A DNA stretch of 64,000 nucleotides from an uncultured Bacteroidaceae bacterium (lineage in GTDB: Bacteria > Bacteroidota > Bacteroidia > Bacteroidales > Bacteroidaceae). The position numbers and the translations under genes are program-made. How positions within the stretch are numbered: the stretch's first letter is position 1; each line of letters opens with the position of its first letter. Below are positions 45,438 to 56,022 of the stretch, piece by piece. Below the pieces are notes generated by a model that did no database searches, was not told the DNA's origin, and saw only the letters and a list, made by a program, of their open reading frames with translations. Location of the stretch: contig CAJODY010000001.1 of NCBI GenBank assembly GCA_905233285.1, positions 1 through 64,000 of the forward strand, given 5' to 3'.

Positions 45438-46196
45438 ATGAAATCAATTCTTACTCGAAAGACCATCCGCAAGTACGCCGACCGCGAAGTCAGCGAAGAA
45501 CTATTGAACCGCCTCATGACAGAGGCCAGTCGTACACAAACCATGGGTAACCTGCAACTCTACAGCGTTGTCGTCACACGCTCTTCAGAGATGAAAGCCA
45601 AGTTGGCTCCTGCCCATTTCAACCAACCCATGGTGACGCAAGCCCCCGTGGTATTGACTATCTGTGCAGACTTCAACCGCACCAGCACATGGGCCCGTTG
45701 TCGCAAGGCAGAACCCGGCTACGACAATTTTCTGTCGTTCATCAATGCTGCTACAGACGCACTACTCTATACGCAGACACTGTGTAACCTTATGGATGAA
45801 GAAGGACTGGGCTATTGCTATCTGGGTACTACCGTCTACCAGCCACAACAGATTATAGACATACTGGAACTGCCTAAGCTGACGTTCCCCGTTGCCACAC
45901 TGACTGTTGGATGGCCTGACGAAGAGCCTCCCCTCTCCGATCGCCTGCCTTTGGAGAGTTTCGTTCACCAAGAAACTTACGCAGACTATCTGGCCATGGA
46001 TATCGACAAGCATTACGAGGCCAAAGAGCACCGCCCAGAGAATCTGGAGTTTGTGCGTATCAACGAAAAAGAGACCCTCGCACAAGTCTTCACCGACATC
46101 CGCTATACGCGAAAGGATAATGAAGCCATGAGCGAGGGGCTCATCAATGCTCTCAAACGCCAAGGTTTCCTGCCTTGGACGGTTAGAGGCTATTAA
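45438..46196 (+). CDS. Nitroreductase family protein
   Basis: KTIRKYADREVSEELLNRLMTEASRTQTMGNLQLYSVVV; GLGYCYLGT. Promoter TATCTTTG upstream. Confidence 0.85.
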   Translation: MKSILTRKTIRKYADREVSEELLNRLMTEASRTQTMGNLQLYSVVVTRSSEMKAKLAPAHFNQPMVTQAPVVLTICADFNRTSTWARCRKAEPGYDNFLSFINAATDALLYTQTLCNLMDEEGLGYCYLGTTVYQPQQIIDILELPKLTFPVATLTVGWPDEEPPLSDRLPLESFVHQETYADYLAMDIDKHYEAKEHRPENLEFVRINEKETLAQVFTDIRYTRKDNEAMSEGLINALKRQGFLPWTVRGY

Positions 46197-47644
46197 TCTT
46201 CCAGTTCAATGGGCTTGTACTTCGGTACGAGGGCCTTCATGATACACCAGCCAATAAGGTAGGCCACTGCACAGATACAGAACACCACCATGTAGGCTGC
46301 GGGCTTGCCGTCGAATCCGAAGAACGAGAAGTTGGCACCCTGCTCAGCTGCCCAGTCGAAGAACATACCTGAGCCCTTATTGATAGACATAGAGCCCAGA
46401 CCACCAGCCATTGTACCCAGACCTACAATAGTACCAATAGTGCTCTTGGGGAACATGTCGCCAATGGTTGAGAACAGGTTAGCAGACCAAGCCTGATGAC
46501 CAGCACCAAGCAAACCAATCAGGATGGCAGGCCACCAAGGACTATATATGCCAAGAGGCTGTGCAAACAGACCTAACAAGGGGAAGCAAGCGAAGATGAA
46601 CATCGCACGCATACGGCCCAGATAGGGGTTCATACCTTTCTTATCTACAAAGTATGTAGGCAGATAGCCACCACCAATCGACAGGATCGTCACGATAGCA
46701 TAAAGTGTAAAGATCAGCAGGATACCCATCGTCGAGTCAGAGGTATAGCCATACTGGTCAGAGAAGTAGGCAGGAGCCCAGAACAGGAAGAACCACCATA
46801 CGCCATCCGTCATGAACTTACCCACGAGGAACGACCAAGTCTGCTTGTAGGTAAAGCACTTCATGAACGGAATGGTCTTCTCCTCCTTCACAGCATCACG
46901 ATCCTGCACCTCAGCCAAGTCGTTGTCCTGCTCGATGTAATTCAACTCAGCCTGATTGACACGCTTGTTCTGACGGGGCTTCTCATAGAGCCACATCCAC
47001 AAGCCCATCCAGATGAATCCCAGGGCACCGATGATGATGAACGCCATCTCCCAACCCATGGCACGAGCCAGCAAGGGAATGGTTGCAGGAGCAGCCAAAG
47101 CACCTACGGAAGCACCGCTATTGAAGATAGAGGTAGAGAAAGCGCGGTCTTTCTTGGGGAAATACTCTGCCGTAGCCTTGATGGCAGCGGGGAAGTTTCC
47201 AGCCTCACCGACAGCGAGAATCAGACGGCACGAGAGGAACAACCATACAGAGATGCTGGCAATAGCCACAGCGGCATCACCCGTCAGCTGACCCAGCTGA
47301 GCCACAGAGTCGTAGCCCTTGACAGTCATAGCCACCCAGCCGCAACCAGCGTGCAGCACGGCGCCCAACGACCAGACGAAGATGGCGATGAGATAACCCT
47401 TCTTGGTGCCCATCCAGTCGATGAACTTACCAGCGAACAGGTTGGCGATAGCATAGAACAGCGAGAACATACCGGTAATCGTACCGTAGTCGCCGTCCGT
47501 CCAATGGAACTCAGGAGCGATAAAGTCTTTCCAGGTGAGCGACAGGACCTGACGGTCCATGTAGTTAATGGTGGTTGCCAGGAACAGCAACGCACAGATG
47601 ACCCAACGGAAGTTGGACATTTTCGATGTTTGAACAGGTGTCAT
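46193..47644 (-). CDS. MFS transporter, hexuronate transporter (ExuT-like)
   Basis: NYMDRQVLSLTWKDFIAPEFHWTDGDYGTITGMFSLFYAIANLFAGKFIDWMGTKKGY; next to kduI. Confidence 0.85.
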   Translation of the reverse strand: MTPVQTSKMSNFRWVICALLFLATTINYMDRQVLSLTWKDFIAPEFHWTDGDYGTITGMFSLFYAIANLFAGKFIDWMGTKKGYLIAIFVWSLGAVLHAGCGWVAMTVKGYDSVAQLGQLTGDAAVAIASISVWLFLSCRLILAVGEAGNFPAAIKATAEYFPKKDRAFSTSIFNSGASVGALAAPATIPLLARAMGWEMAFIIIGALGFIWMGLWMWLYEKPRQNKRVNQAELNYIEQDNDLAEVQDRDAVKEEKTIPFMKCFTYKQTWSFLVGKFMTDGVWWFFLFWAPAYFSDQYGYTSDSTMGILLIFTLYAIVTILSIGGGYLPTYFVDKKGMNPYLGRMRAMFIFACFPLLGLFAQPLGIYSPWWPAILIGLLGAGHQAWSANLFSTIGDMFPKSTIGTIVGLGTMAGGLGSMSINKGSGMFFDWAAEQGANFSFFGFDGKPAAYMVVFCICAVAYLIGWCIMKALVPKYKPIELED

Positions 47645-47693
47645 ATTTTTAGTTATTTCGTTATTACGTTATATCGTTATTACGAGATGTCGA

Positions 47694-48668
47694 CTATTTG
47701 ATATCGATCACAGGAATGTTGTCCTTGTCGTTGTAATACAGGTTCTCACCAGCCATACCCCAAATGAAGGTATAATAGTAGGTGCCTGCTGCTGCGTGCA
47801 TCGACCACTCAGGCGACATAATGGCCTGCTCGTTGTGCAACCAAACAACGCGACTTTCCTGAGGTTCACCCATGATGTGTGCAATGGTCTGCTCCTGAGG
47901 CAGGTTGAAATAGTAGTAAGCCTCGATGCGACGACCATGGGTGTGAGGAGGCATCGTGTTCCAGGCAGCACCAGGGTTCAACTGTGTCAGTCCCAACTGC
48001 AACTGGCAGGGACCTTCCTCCAGCACGTCATTAACGATGAGCTTGTACACAGTGCGGTTGTTGCACTCTTCCAGCGAGCCGACAGGACCCCAAACAGCAG
48101 CCTTCAGCGAACCCTTACGTCCGTCCAGCGTCACCCACTGGGTTTTATAGTGCTGATGGGCAGTTGCGCTGTTCAGATAGAACTTGGCAGGCTTCTGAGC
48201 ATCCTTCGAGCGGAAGATTACCTCCTTGTTAACGTCCTTGTCCTTGCCAATATGACCACGACCGATATAAAGGGCCTCCTTGGGAGAGAGGGCATACTCC
48301 TTGCCATCGACAATCACCCAACCTTCGCCTTCACCACAGTTCACCACACCAAGCTCACGGTTATAAAGGAAATACTTATCCTTGATGCCCGGATCCACAT
48401 CAAGACCCAAATCGCGGAAGTTCTCCAGTTTCAGGTCTTTGTTTACTGGCATAGCACCACCGAAGATAAAACGGTCGTAGTGTGAATAAGTCAGATTGAT
48501 TTCATCAGCTACCATCACCTTTTCCATGACGAAGCGCTCACGAAGGGTCTTCGTGTCGTAGTGCTTGACGTCCTCAGGGTGACAGGCCGTCTGGAAATTC
48601 ACATTTTGCTGGCCAAAGCCACTGGTCATACTACTCATAAGCAATAATGTCAAAATCGTCTTTTTCAT
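47694..48668 (-). CDS. kduI: 5-dehydro-4-deoxy-D-glucuronate isomerase with N-terminal signal peptide
   Basis: [57 protein letters not shown]; leader [21 protein letters not shown]. Confidence 0.92.
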   Translation of the reverse strand: MKKTILTLLLMSSMTSGFGQQNVNFQTACHPEDVKHYDTKTLRERFVMEKVMVADEINLTYSHYDRFIFGGAMPVNKDLKLENFRDLGLDVDPGIKDKYFLYNRELGVVNCGEGEGWVIVDGKEYALSPKEALYIGRGHIGKDKDVNKEVIFRSKDAQKPAKFYLNSATAHQHYKTQWVTLDGRKGSLKAAVWGPVGSLEECNNRTVYKLIVNDVLEEGPCQLQLGLTQLNPGAAWNTMPPHTHGRRIEAYYYFNLPQEQTIAHIMGEPQESRVVWLHNEQAIMSPEWSMHAAAGTYYYTFIWGMAGENLYYNDKDNIPVIDIK

Positions 48669-48673
48669 ATTAT

Positions 48674-50047
48674 TTATTCGTTATTATTGTTTTTCTCTTC
48701 TTTCACAATACGCATGCGGTTCCACACCACCATACCAACGGTAATAATTGTCAGGATGCCTGCGCCCACATATTCCAGCGAGTTCACACACTTGTAGATA
48801 ACCCATCCGAAAAGCGATGAGGCGAAGTCGAGCGCACCTCCCTCGAAGCCTGCAGGAATATCGGCAGCCTTATCACCAGTCTGTTCGAACACGGTATGGG
48901 CAGCCTGCGTGAAGGCAGGAGCCATATCGGTAACGAAATACAGTCCGATAGCTAAAGCCACGAGACCAATGATAAAAGTCTTGACGACATTACCCTTGGT
49001 AAAAGGCAGCACCATGGGGAACAGGTAGAACATGCCTGCCAGCGAGGCCAGCGGCAGGAACTGGTTGCCAGGCAGCACAACGGCCAGGCCCAATGCCACG
49101 GGTATCAACAGCAAGGAAACAACAAGCGTCGTGGGATGGCCAATAACTACAGCTGGCGACATTCCGATATACACCTTCTTGCCATTGAACTTCTTCTTCA
49201 CCACCTCCTGCGTTTTCTCGGCAATGGGTTTCAAGCCCTCAATAAATAAAGATGTGATGCGGGGAATGAGTTCCATCACAGCGCCCATCGTTACACCCAG
49301 GAACAGGATTTTCTTGATGTCAAGCTGAGCCAGTGCACCAATCAGCGCACCCACAATGACACCCAGAATAAGCGGTTCACCCATCACGCCAAACTTTTTC
49401 TTCATACCCTCTGCATCGATGTTCAACTTCTCGAAACCGGGAATCATATCGAGTGCCTTGCCGATAATCAAGGCGAAGGGTACAAAGCTCTGGCAGAACG
49501 GCTGGGGAATCGAGATGCCCTGCCACTCAGGGTAATACTCCTGGAACTTGTCTGCCGTCAAGTCAGCCATCACCAATGTAATGATATAGCACACGATGGC
49601 AGCAAAATAGCCCCATACCAGACTCTGATCCATTACGAAATAGGCCACAGCACCAATGAAGGCGAAATGCCAGTAGTTCCACAGGTCGATATTAACGGTA
49701 CGAGTACACTTGGTAATCACCAACAGGAAGTTGACACCCAAACAGATGGGGATAATCAAGGCTCCCACTGCCGTATTGTAGGCCACAGCGGCTGCGGCGG
49801 GCCAACCCATATCGAACACCTTCAGCTGCAGGTCGTAAAGCTGGGAAATATCGCTCAGCGGTCCTCCGAAGTTCGTAGTCAGCAGGGCTGTCACAATGCC
49901 CAGTCCCACAAAACCGACGCCTACATAGAGACCACTCTTCAACGAGCGTCCGAATTTCAGTCCGATAGCAAGTCCGATGATGGTAAACAGGATAGGCATC
50001 ATCACCGATGCACCCAAACTGATAATGTAACTAAATACTTGTTCCAT
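48674..50047 (-). CDS. PTS galactitol-type EIIC (GatC/SgcC-like) permease
   Basis: [41 protein letters not shown]; multi-TM. Start chosen at MEQVFSYI. Confidence 0.8.
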   Translation of the reverse strand: MEQVFSYIISLGASVMMPILFTIIGLAIGLKFGRSLKSGLYVGVGFVGLGIVTALLTTNFGGPLSDISQLYDLQLKVFDMGWPAAAAVAYNTAVGALIIPICLGVNFLLVITKCTRTVNIDLWNYWHFAFIGAVAYFVMDQSLVWGYFAAIVCYIITLVMADLTADKFQEYYPEWQGISIPQPFCQSFVPFALIIGKALDMIPGFEKLNIDAEGMKKKFGVMGEPLILGVIVGALIGALAQLDIKKILFLGVTMGAVMELIPRITSLFIEGLKPIAEKTQEVVKKKFNGKKVYIGMSPAVVIGHPTTLVVSLLLIPVALGLAVVLPGNQFLPLASLAGMFYLFPMVLPFTKGNVVKTFIIGLVALAIGLYFVTDMAPAFTQAAHTVFEQTGDKAADIPAGFEGGALDFASSLFGWVIYKCVNSLEYVGAGILTIITVGMVVWNRMRIVKEEKNNNNE

Positions 50048-50171
50048 TTGTTCTATTATCGCATTATTTTTGTTTGTTTTAGTCTTTTCGTGTGCAAAGT
50101 TAATAAAAAAATAGCGAAACGTTGCACATTTCGCCACTTTTTCTTACTAAATCGTTAACGTAAAATCTTTT

Positions 50172-51905
50172 TTACTTGTTCAACACCACTCGACCGTTGC
50201 CAATGACCAATCCACGACGGGTGCCATCAACACGTTGTCCGTGCAGGTTATATAGCTGAGCATTCGTCTTTTCGTCGAAGGTTACAGTCCTTATTCCTGT
50301 ATCCACGACTTTCTCTACGTCGAATGTGACGACTCCATTCTCCATAGCGATGTTTTTCAGTCCCAGCTCTGTTAGTTGGCCACTCCAGCTTTTCAGATGG
50401 GCTGGCGTGGTAAACACGTCTAAAGAGCGAACATTCTTTGAACCAGGGAAGACATCAGCATCCGTCGAAATGTATTTGCCATCCTTATCCTTGTGAGGTC
50501 CATCTGCCCTTATAACCTCATAATAATTGTGGTTGGGATTTATATTGACAGCATTCTTATTGAGACTCCAAACGTCCATATTCGTCTGATCTACACGATG
50601 CACCAGCATACCACTGCCAGGCAGATATTCATCCCACTTGAAGGCGTTCTTCTGGCGATTCTCGAAAAGGAAAAACTCATCGTCAACAGGTGAGTCAATG
50701 CGATAGCCCGTGAAACTGCTATACAAAGGCTCTAACGTATAACGGCCCTCTTCTGTTATCTTCTCTGGAGCATCGCAAAACTGAACCGAATAGCGTTCGT
50801 ATAAGGAAAAACCTACTGGAGTTCGTGCGTCGTTCTCATAACAGCCGTAAGACATCACTGACCAGACACCAGGATGGTTGCTCTCACCCCCACTCATCGC
50901 GTAGTCTGCATCATAGAAATCGGGCAGTCCCAGCACGTGGCTGAACTCATGGCAAATGGTACCAATACCATCCATCTTGATTGATTCGGGTTTCGATTGC
51001 CATCCCAATAGTTCAACACTACTGAAATAGTCCCAAAACGAGACGTCGTCTTTTCTAGCCCACATAACACCACGATGAGGCCACCACAAGTTTTCGTTGT
51101 TACCATTATAGTTAGCACCCATGCCGGCTACCATATAGAACACCAAATCGACAAAGCCGTCATTATCGCCATCGTAATCCTTGAAATCCAAGCCCCCGAC
51201 GACATCAGCAGAGTCAATAGCAGCCTGAAGGACATCACGGAACTTACCCGTTTGTACATTACAGTCATACTGGCTGTAGTCTACTTTGTAAGGGCCAACA
51301 ATATCGAACTGGGGCTTGAACTTACCATCAGAGTTATCAGAGAAATAGTCACGAACACTGCCAGTAAACACCTCATCATCATACCCCTCATAGTTCTCCT
51401 GGTTCACCATGCCGGTAATGATTTCCTTATAGTCTTCACGCGAAAAGCTCTTGTCTTTAAACTCTATGAGGATAATCAGTCCCTTGAAATTGGCATAGTT
51501 GGTGGCACGACGGCCTTGTGCACGATGGTTGGCCAATGTCGCCTGCTGATGCATGGCAGCCGCCTGCTCCGTCATCTCCGGAGCCTGACACTTGCTGACA
51601 CCAGCCAAGAATGCCCATTCCGACGCAGTACGTTCTGCCTCGTCGTGAGCCACTTGGGCAGTCGGTTGCAGTTGACCGCCCTGTTTCTGGGCATAGACAT
51701 AATATCCGCGTGTGTCCTTGATGATGGAATAGCCGTCAAGCGTTGTTTGGAAATGGCACCACTCGTCACCAACCAGTCTGAGTGTCACGTAAGTGCCATC
51801 GGGCTGCTGCACCTTCACTGGCAGAGGATGTGCTGGTACGCCCTTCATGCTACTTACGCCAAGAAGCAATGCCATGAACAACAACAGACAACACTTTCTA
51901 AACAT
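50172..51905 (-). CDS. M6 family secreted metalloprotease
   Basis: TICHEFSHVLGLPDFYDADY; C-terminal YNLHGQRVDGTRRGLVIGNGRVVLNK. Confidence 0.88.
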   Translation of the reverse strand: MFRKCCLLLFMALLLGVSSMKGVPAHPLPVKVQQPDGTYVTLRLVGDEWCHFQTTLDGYSIIKDTRGYYVYAQKQGGQLQPTAQVAHDEAERTASEWAFLAGVSKCQAPEMTEQAAAMHQQATLANHRAQGRRATNYANFKGLIILIEFKDKSFSREDYKEIITGMVNQENYEGYDDEVFTGSVRDYFSDNSDGKFKPQFDIVGPYKVDYSQYDCNVQTGKFRDVLQAAIDSADVVGGLDFKDYDGDNDGFVDLVFYMVAGMGANYNGNNENLWWPHRGVMWARKDDVSFWDYFSSVELLGWQSKPESIKMDGIGTICHEFSHVLGLPDFYDADYAMSGGESNHPGVWSVMSYGCYENDARTPVGFSLYERYSVQFCDAPEKITEEGRYTLEPLYSSFTGYRIDSPVDDEFFLFENRQKNAFKWDEYLPGSGMLVHRVDQTNMDVWSLNKNAVNINPNHNYYEVIRADGPHKDKDGKYISTDADVFPGSKNVRSLDVFTTPAHLKSWSGQLTELGLKNIAMENGVVTFDVEKVVDTGIRTVTFDEKTNAQLYNLHGQRVDGTRRGLVIGNGRVVLNK

Positions 51906-51927
51906 TATCCATCAAAGATGTACGCCT

Positions 51928-54129
51928 TTACTTATTTATATATTTACGACCATTCTTAATGACGAGGCCCTTGAATTTGCCGTTCACACGCTGGCCAGCC
52001 AGATTGTAAACTGCGTCGTTGCCTGAAGGTGTATCACTCATTACGTCAGCAATACCTGTGGGAATCTCGTTATCAAAGAACGTTGCGGCAATATTATCCA
52101 GATAGCAGCTTGCAGAAGCACTGGTGGCTGAAAACAGGAACTGTATCTTGCTGTTGGCTGGAATATTTCTGTACATAATGTAGGCTTCCTCGTCTTTCTT
52201 GATATCCACAGACGTCTTATTATCGATAGTCCTGAAGTTAGTAAAGCTGCCACCATCAGTGCTCACTCTCAGACTGAACTTCGCCTTGACACTACCGTTC
52301 TTTACAGTAAACGCCAGCGAACGGACGCCATTCTCGAAGACGGAGGATGTCAGCGTGCCAGAACGCTGCATATTGACGACATTGCTGCCGTCGACCTGTT
52401 CGATAGAGGCTTTGTCCAAATCCCACCAACAATAGACGCCCTTGACATCTGTGGCGCCCGATTCAGACAATGGCGACTCTTCGAAATCCTCGACCACAGT
52501 CTGGAAGAGGTCCTTGCCAGCCTGGAACGTCACAACGCCGTTTTCCTCTGTAATATCCCACAGATCCATCACTGCTGGTTGGCCTGCCCACGATACCAAC
52601 GCAGGATCGGTGGTGCTGGTGAAATCTACGAGCTTACCACTATTGGGAGCCGTTGCAACCATGACAAAGTAATTATGGTTGGCATCACAGTTCACCTTAT
52701 TGCTCTTCCATACATTGGGGGTCGACGTATCGGCACGCCATACCAAGAGTCCATGACCTGGCAAGAAACGGTCCCAACCCTCTTTCTGACGGTTTTCCAA
52801 ATAGAAGTCATCGTCTTTAGAACCTGTCTTCAGGATAAAGGCCTGGTTCCCAGTGGCAAAGGGCTGAAGCTCGTAGGTGCCTGCCTCTGTCAGGACTGTG
52901 GGTTCAACAAAGCCTAACACATGGCGCTCGAAGGCGTTATAGCCCACAGGCGTCAGACCATAATTCGGGTCTGCCCCGTTTGCCATCACGTCCCATTCAC
53001 CTGGATCATTGCTTTGTCCGTTCTCCTCATAATCTGCATCGTAGTGGTCGGCCAGTCCCAACACGTGGCTAAACTCATGGCACATGGTGCCAATGCCGTC
53101 CAAATACTGATGCTGTTCCTTCTGACTTTCGTAATCTTGTATCTCTACACTACAGGCATAACGGCCAAACTTTTTGCCATCATACTTCAAGTTATAATAA
53201 CTGGCTAAGCCTGAAAAATCATTGGCATGAGGCCACATGTAATGATTGTCATTGCCTTGCACATAACTTCCATAACCGGCAAAGATAAAGTACACCATGT
53301 CGATAGTACCATCGTTATTCAAGTCGTATTGGGTAAAGTCAACGGTGGTATTTACCTCTTTCATCACAGCCTTGATGATATTAATTTGGCGACCGAACCA
53401 ACCTTCAGTCACTTTTCCCTCCTCATCTTTTGGTTCAGGATAGGTACAGGAGTAATCAATGGTGACGGGACCGACCACATCGAACGTAGGATCGAAGATA
53501 CCCATCGAGTTATCACGGAAATAGTCGCGAACACTACCATTGACATCAACTGGATAGTGTTCCCTGGACGTATCGCTGAGATTACTCGTATTGGTCAGTT
53601 GCTGATAGAAAGCCGCAGGGTCAGCCATCGTAAACTTGCAGTCGTTCCATTCAACGAGAATCACCAAGCCCTTGAAATTGTTATAATCAATATGCGACCA
53701 AATAGCCGAGGGCGAACGATGTGTACCCATTGCAGCATCCTTATAAGCAGGAGCACACATTTGGGCAGCCATTTCCTTCATCTTGCGCTGGCTCTCAGTC
53801 ATCTTTGGAGCCACCATTTTCTTACGGGCAGCCAGGAACGACAGGTCTTGAGCTGTGCGGGCCTCAGGATTACGGGCAATTACGCCAGTGGGCACCAATT
53901 GTCCGTCAGCCCCTTTCTCAGCATAATGATAGAATCCGTCAGCGCCCTTGACGACGGTATATCCGTCGATGGTGGTAGAAAAACTCAAAAACTCGTCGCC
54001 ATGCAGGCAAAGTGTAATCACAGTGCCGTCAGGCTGTTTCATGTCGGCAGGCTTGGATAAAGCAGGTCGTGCCCACAACGATGTCGCACCAAGCAACATC
54101 AGCAAACAAATTGAAAACAGTCTATTCAT
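51928..54129 (-). CDS. M6 family secreted metalloprotease (paralog)
   Basis: TMCHEFSHVLGLADHYDADY; C-terminal YNLAGQRVNGKFKGLVIKNGRKYINK. Confidence 0.88.
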   Translation of the reverse strand: MNRLFSICLLMLLGATSLWARPALSKPADMKQPDGTVITLCLHGDEFLSFSTTIDGYTVVKGADGFYHYAEKGADGQLVPTGVIARNPEARTAQDLSFLAARKKMVAPKMTESQRKMKEMAAQMCAPAYKDAAMGTHRSPSAIWSHIDYNNFKGLVILVEWNDCKFTMADPAAFYQQLTNTSNLSDTSREHYPVDVNGSVRDYFRDNSMGIFDPTFDVVGPVTIDYSCTYPEPKDEEGKVTEGWFGRQINIIKAVMKEVNTTVDFTQYDLNNDGTIDMVYFIFAGYGSYVQGNDNHYMWPHANDFSGLASYYNLKYDGKKFGRYACSVEIQDYESQKEQHQYLDGIGTMCHEFSHVLGLADHYDADYEENGQSNDPGEWDVMANGADPNYGLTPVGYNAFERHVLGFVEPTVLTEAGTYELQPFATGNQAFILKTGSKDDDFYLENRQKEGWDRFLPGHGLLVWRADTSTPNVWKSNKVNCDANHNYFVMVATAPNSGKLVDFTSTTDPALVSWAGQPAVMDLWDITEENGVVTFQAGKDLFQTVVEDFEESPLSESGATDVKGVYCWWDLDKASIEQVDGSNVVNMQRSGTLTSSVFENGVRSLAFTVKNGSVKAKFSLRVSTDGGSFTNFRTIDNKTSVDIKKDEEAYIMYRNIPANSKIQFLFSATSASASCYLDNIAATFFDNEIPTGIADVMSDTPSGNDAVYNLAGQRVNGKFKGLVIKNGRKYINK

Positions 54130-54300
54130 ATGTTCTATTCTTTTTTTTGTCGTGAATTAGGTTCATTCTGCAAAGGTAGTGAAAATCGAGCGAAACACAA
54201 AGAAAACCGCCCAAAAACTTGCATTTCTGCAATTTTTTTTGTATCTTTGCATCTAGAAAAGCTACGCTCAAAGTCAAGAAAGCCTTGTCTTTCGGCGGGC

Positions 54301-54366
54301 GCCACAAGACATTCGCACGCCCGCCACAAGATATTGCCCCGCCCGCCGCAACAATTTGCCACGGGC
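54301..54366. repeat. 22-bp tandem repeat x3, GC-rich (island C)
   Basis: GCCACAAGACATTCGCACGCCC / GCCACAAGATATTGCCCCGCCC / GCCGCAACAATTTGCCACGGGC. Confidence 0.82.
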
Positions 54367-54452
54367 GGGGCAAATTAGTAACATGCCGTCTCGCTCCCTG
54401 CAATAGTCTCGCTCCCTGCAAACCCCTAGTATTTCCCCCTGCAACCTCTAGT

Positions 54453-54489
54453 AAAAAAAAATCGGGAGAACTTTGCCAGTTCTCCCGAT
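54453..54489 (-). terminator. Intrinsic terminator downstream of 54585-55946
   Basis: ATCGGGAGAACT-GGCAA-AGTTCTCCCGAT followed by T9 on the minus strand. Confidence 0.85.
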
Positions 54490-54514
54490 AATTATTGTGA
54501 ATGTAAAATAGGTT

Positions 54515-54602
54515 ACTTAACCACAAACTTGACCTATGGTCGAGTTCGTTCACGTTCGGAAATGAGAATGCATTCTCATTTCGCTCACTTAACCACGAAC
54601 TT
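54515..54602. repeat. Direct repeat flanking a palindromic element (copy A)
   Basis: ACTTAACCACAAACTT (54515-54530) and ACTTAACCACGAACTT (54587-54602) flank perfect palindrome GAAATGAGAATGCATTCTCATTTC (54559-54582). Confidence 0.7.
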
Positions 54603-55946
54603 CTTACCGTCGCGGATGAGCAGACCCTTGGCACCAGCGCCAACCTGCTGACCCAGCACGTTGTAAGTCTTGCCAGACTTCTGAGAAGTGGTGCTGATAG
54701 CGTTAATGCCAGTTTCACCAGTCAACCATGTGATATCGACATAGCGGGCCTCGCCCCACCAGTAAGCACCATTTTCGCCCCAAGTAGAGTGTACCATGAA
54801 CCACTTGGTATAGTCTCTAATATAATAGTTGCCTGCCTCGTGCTCACCAGACTCATCAGTCCAGGCCTCTTTATACTCGGTATCATAGAAGCGAATCTGC
54901 TTGGCACCGTTTCCAGCATAAATGGTACCAGTGATTGCACCAGGATTTACGATATTCTCGAAGTTTTCATCCCACTGCCAAATCTGGATATAGTTCGGAT
55001 CTTCACCCTCATCAGCATAGTCATACTCCATCACGCGTACAGGAGTGGCAATGCTGCCCTTGTCGCCAGTAACAGAAATACTGATAGGACACAAGCCAAA
55101 GAAGTTGTGAACAACCAACTCCTCACCATAATCCTCTACATAAGCAGGATGCTCAGTCCAAGCCCAATTACCCCAAGCACCACTTTCAATATGAACTTCG
55201 TTGTCACTAATTACTGCATTAGGAATGAACAACTCGGCATCAGCACCATATGACCAAGCGTATGGACCACCTGTATTTGGATTCAAATAGTCAGGCATGT
55301 AGTTATAGTAGCCACCAAGATAGCAGCCTGCAGGCATTTCGGGATCATCAGAGAAATCGCCAGCGTCAACCTCAACAATACCATCTTCATAGATATTAAG
55401 GAGCAGAGGATATCCATAAGACAGCGGTTCGCCATCCTTGTCGAGAACCAAAGCAGAGAACACGATTCGTCCATAATCTGTTCCATCGGATGCTTTATAA
55501 GTGAAGAGAGTCTGAACAGGAATAAGCAACTGATTGCTTTCTTCGTCATAAGAACCATAGGCAACAGCGCGACTATCTGTGAGACCACTAATCTTCACAT
55601 TGTATTCAAACTCAGGGTTACCATCATATTGGTCAAGGGTAATTGTACCAGTCTCTGATTCAACAGTAAAAGTCGTAGACTCTGTGAATGTTCTGTCAAA
55701 ATCAGCATACTCAAAGATATAGGTACCCAAAATGTCGGCAGTAGCAATTCTGCGTAAGCCATTTTTCTTTGCAACCTTCACTGGTGTAAAATCCTGCACC
55801 TTTGTGGCAAACTTTTGGTTTGCTTTGAGTTGAGAAGACATACTCTTGATGCAATCCGCTTTCTCAACCTTCCTTACCTGCGCATTAGCACCTAATGCCA
55901 CGAAAAACGCAGCAACAGCAATAAGTAAACTTTTTTTCATATTCAT
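54585..55946 (-). CDS. Secreted hypothetical protein with C-terminal YNVLGQQVGAGAKGLLIRDGKKFVVK motif
   Basis: Signal peptide MNMKKSLLIAVAAFFVALGANAQ; shared C-terminal motif. Confidence 0.75.
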   Translation of the reverse strand: MNMKKSLLIAVAAFFVALGANAQVRKVEKADCIKSMSSQLKANQKFATKVQDFTPVKVAKKNGLRRIATADILGTYIFEYADFDRTFTESTTFTVESETGTITLDQYDGNPEFEYNVKISGLTDSRAVAYGSYDEESNQLLIPVQTLFTYKASDGTDYGRIVFSALVLDKDGEPLSYGYPLLLNIYEDGIVEVDAGDFSDDPEMPAGCYLGGYYNYMPDYLNPNTGGPYAWSYGADAELFIPNAVISDNEVHIESGAWGNWAWTEHPAYVEDYGEELVVHNFFGLCPISISVTGDKGSIATPVRVMEYDYADEGEDPNYIQIWQWDENFENIVNPGAITGTIYAGNGAKQIRFYDTEYKEAWTDESGEHEAGNYYIRDYTKWFMVHSTWGENGAYWWGEARYVDITWLTGETGINAISTTSQKSGKTYNVLGQQVGAGAKGLLIRDGKKFVVK

Positions 55947-56022
55947 TGTAGTTTAATAAGTTAATATTGACCCTGCCAGAGTATTGCTCTGCTCCAGCAG
56001 GGCCGTTAGTAAAATCTCTTTC

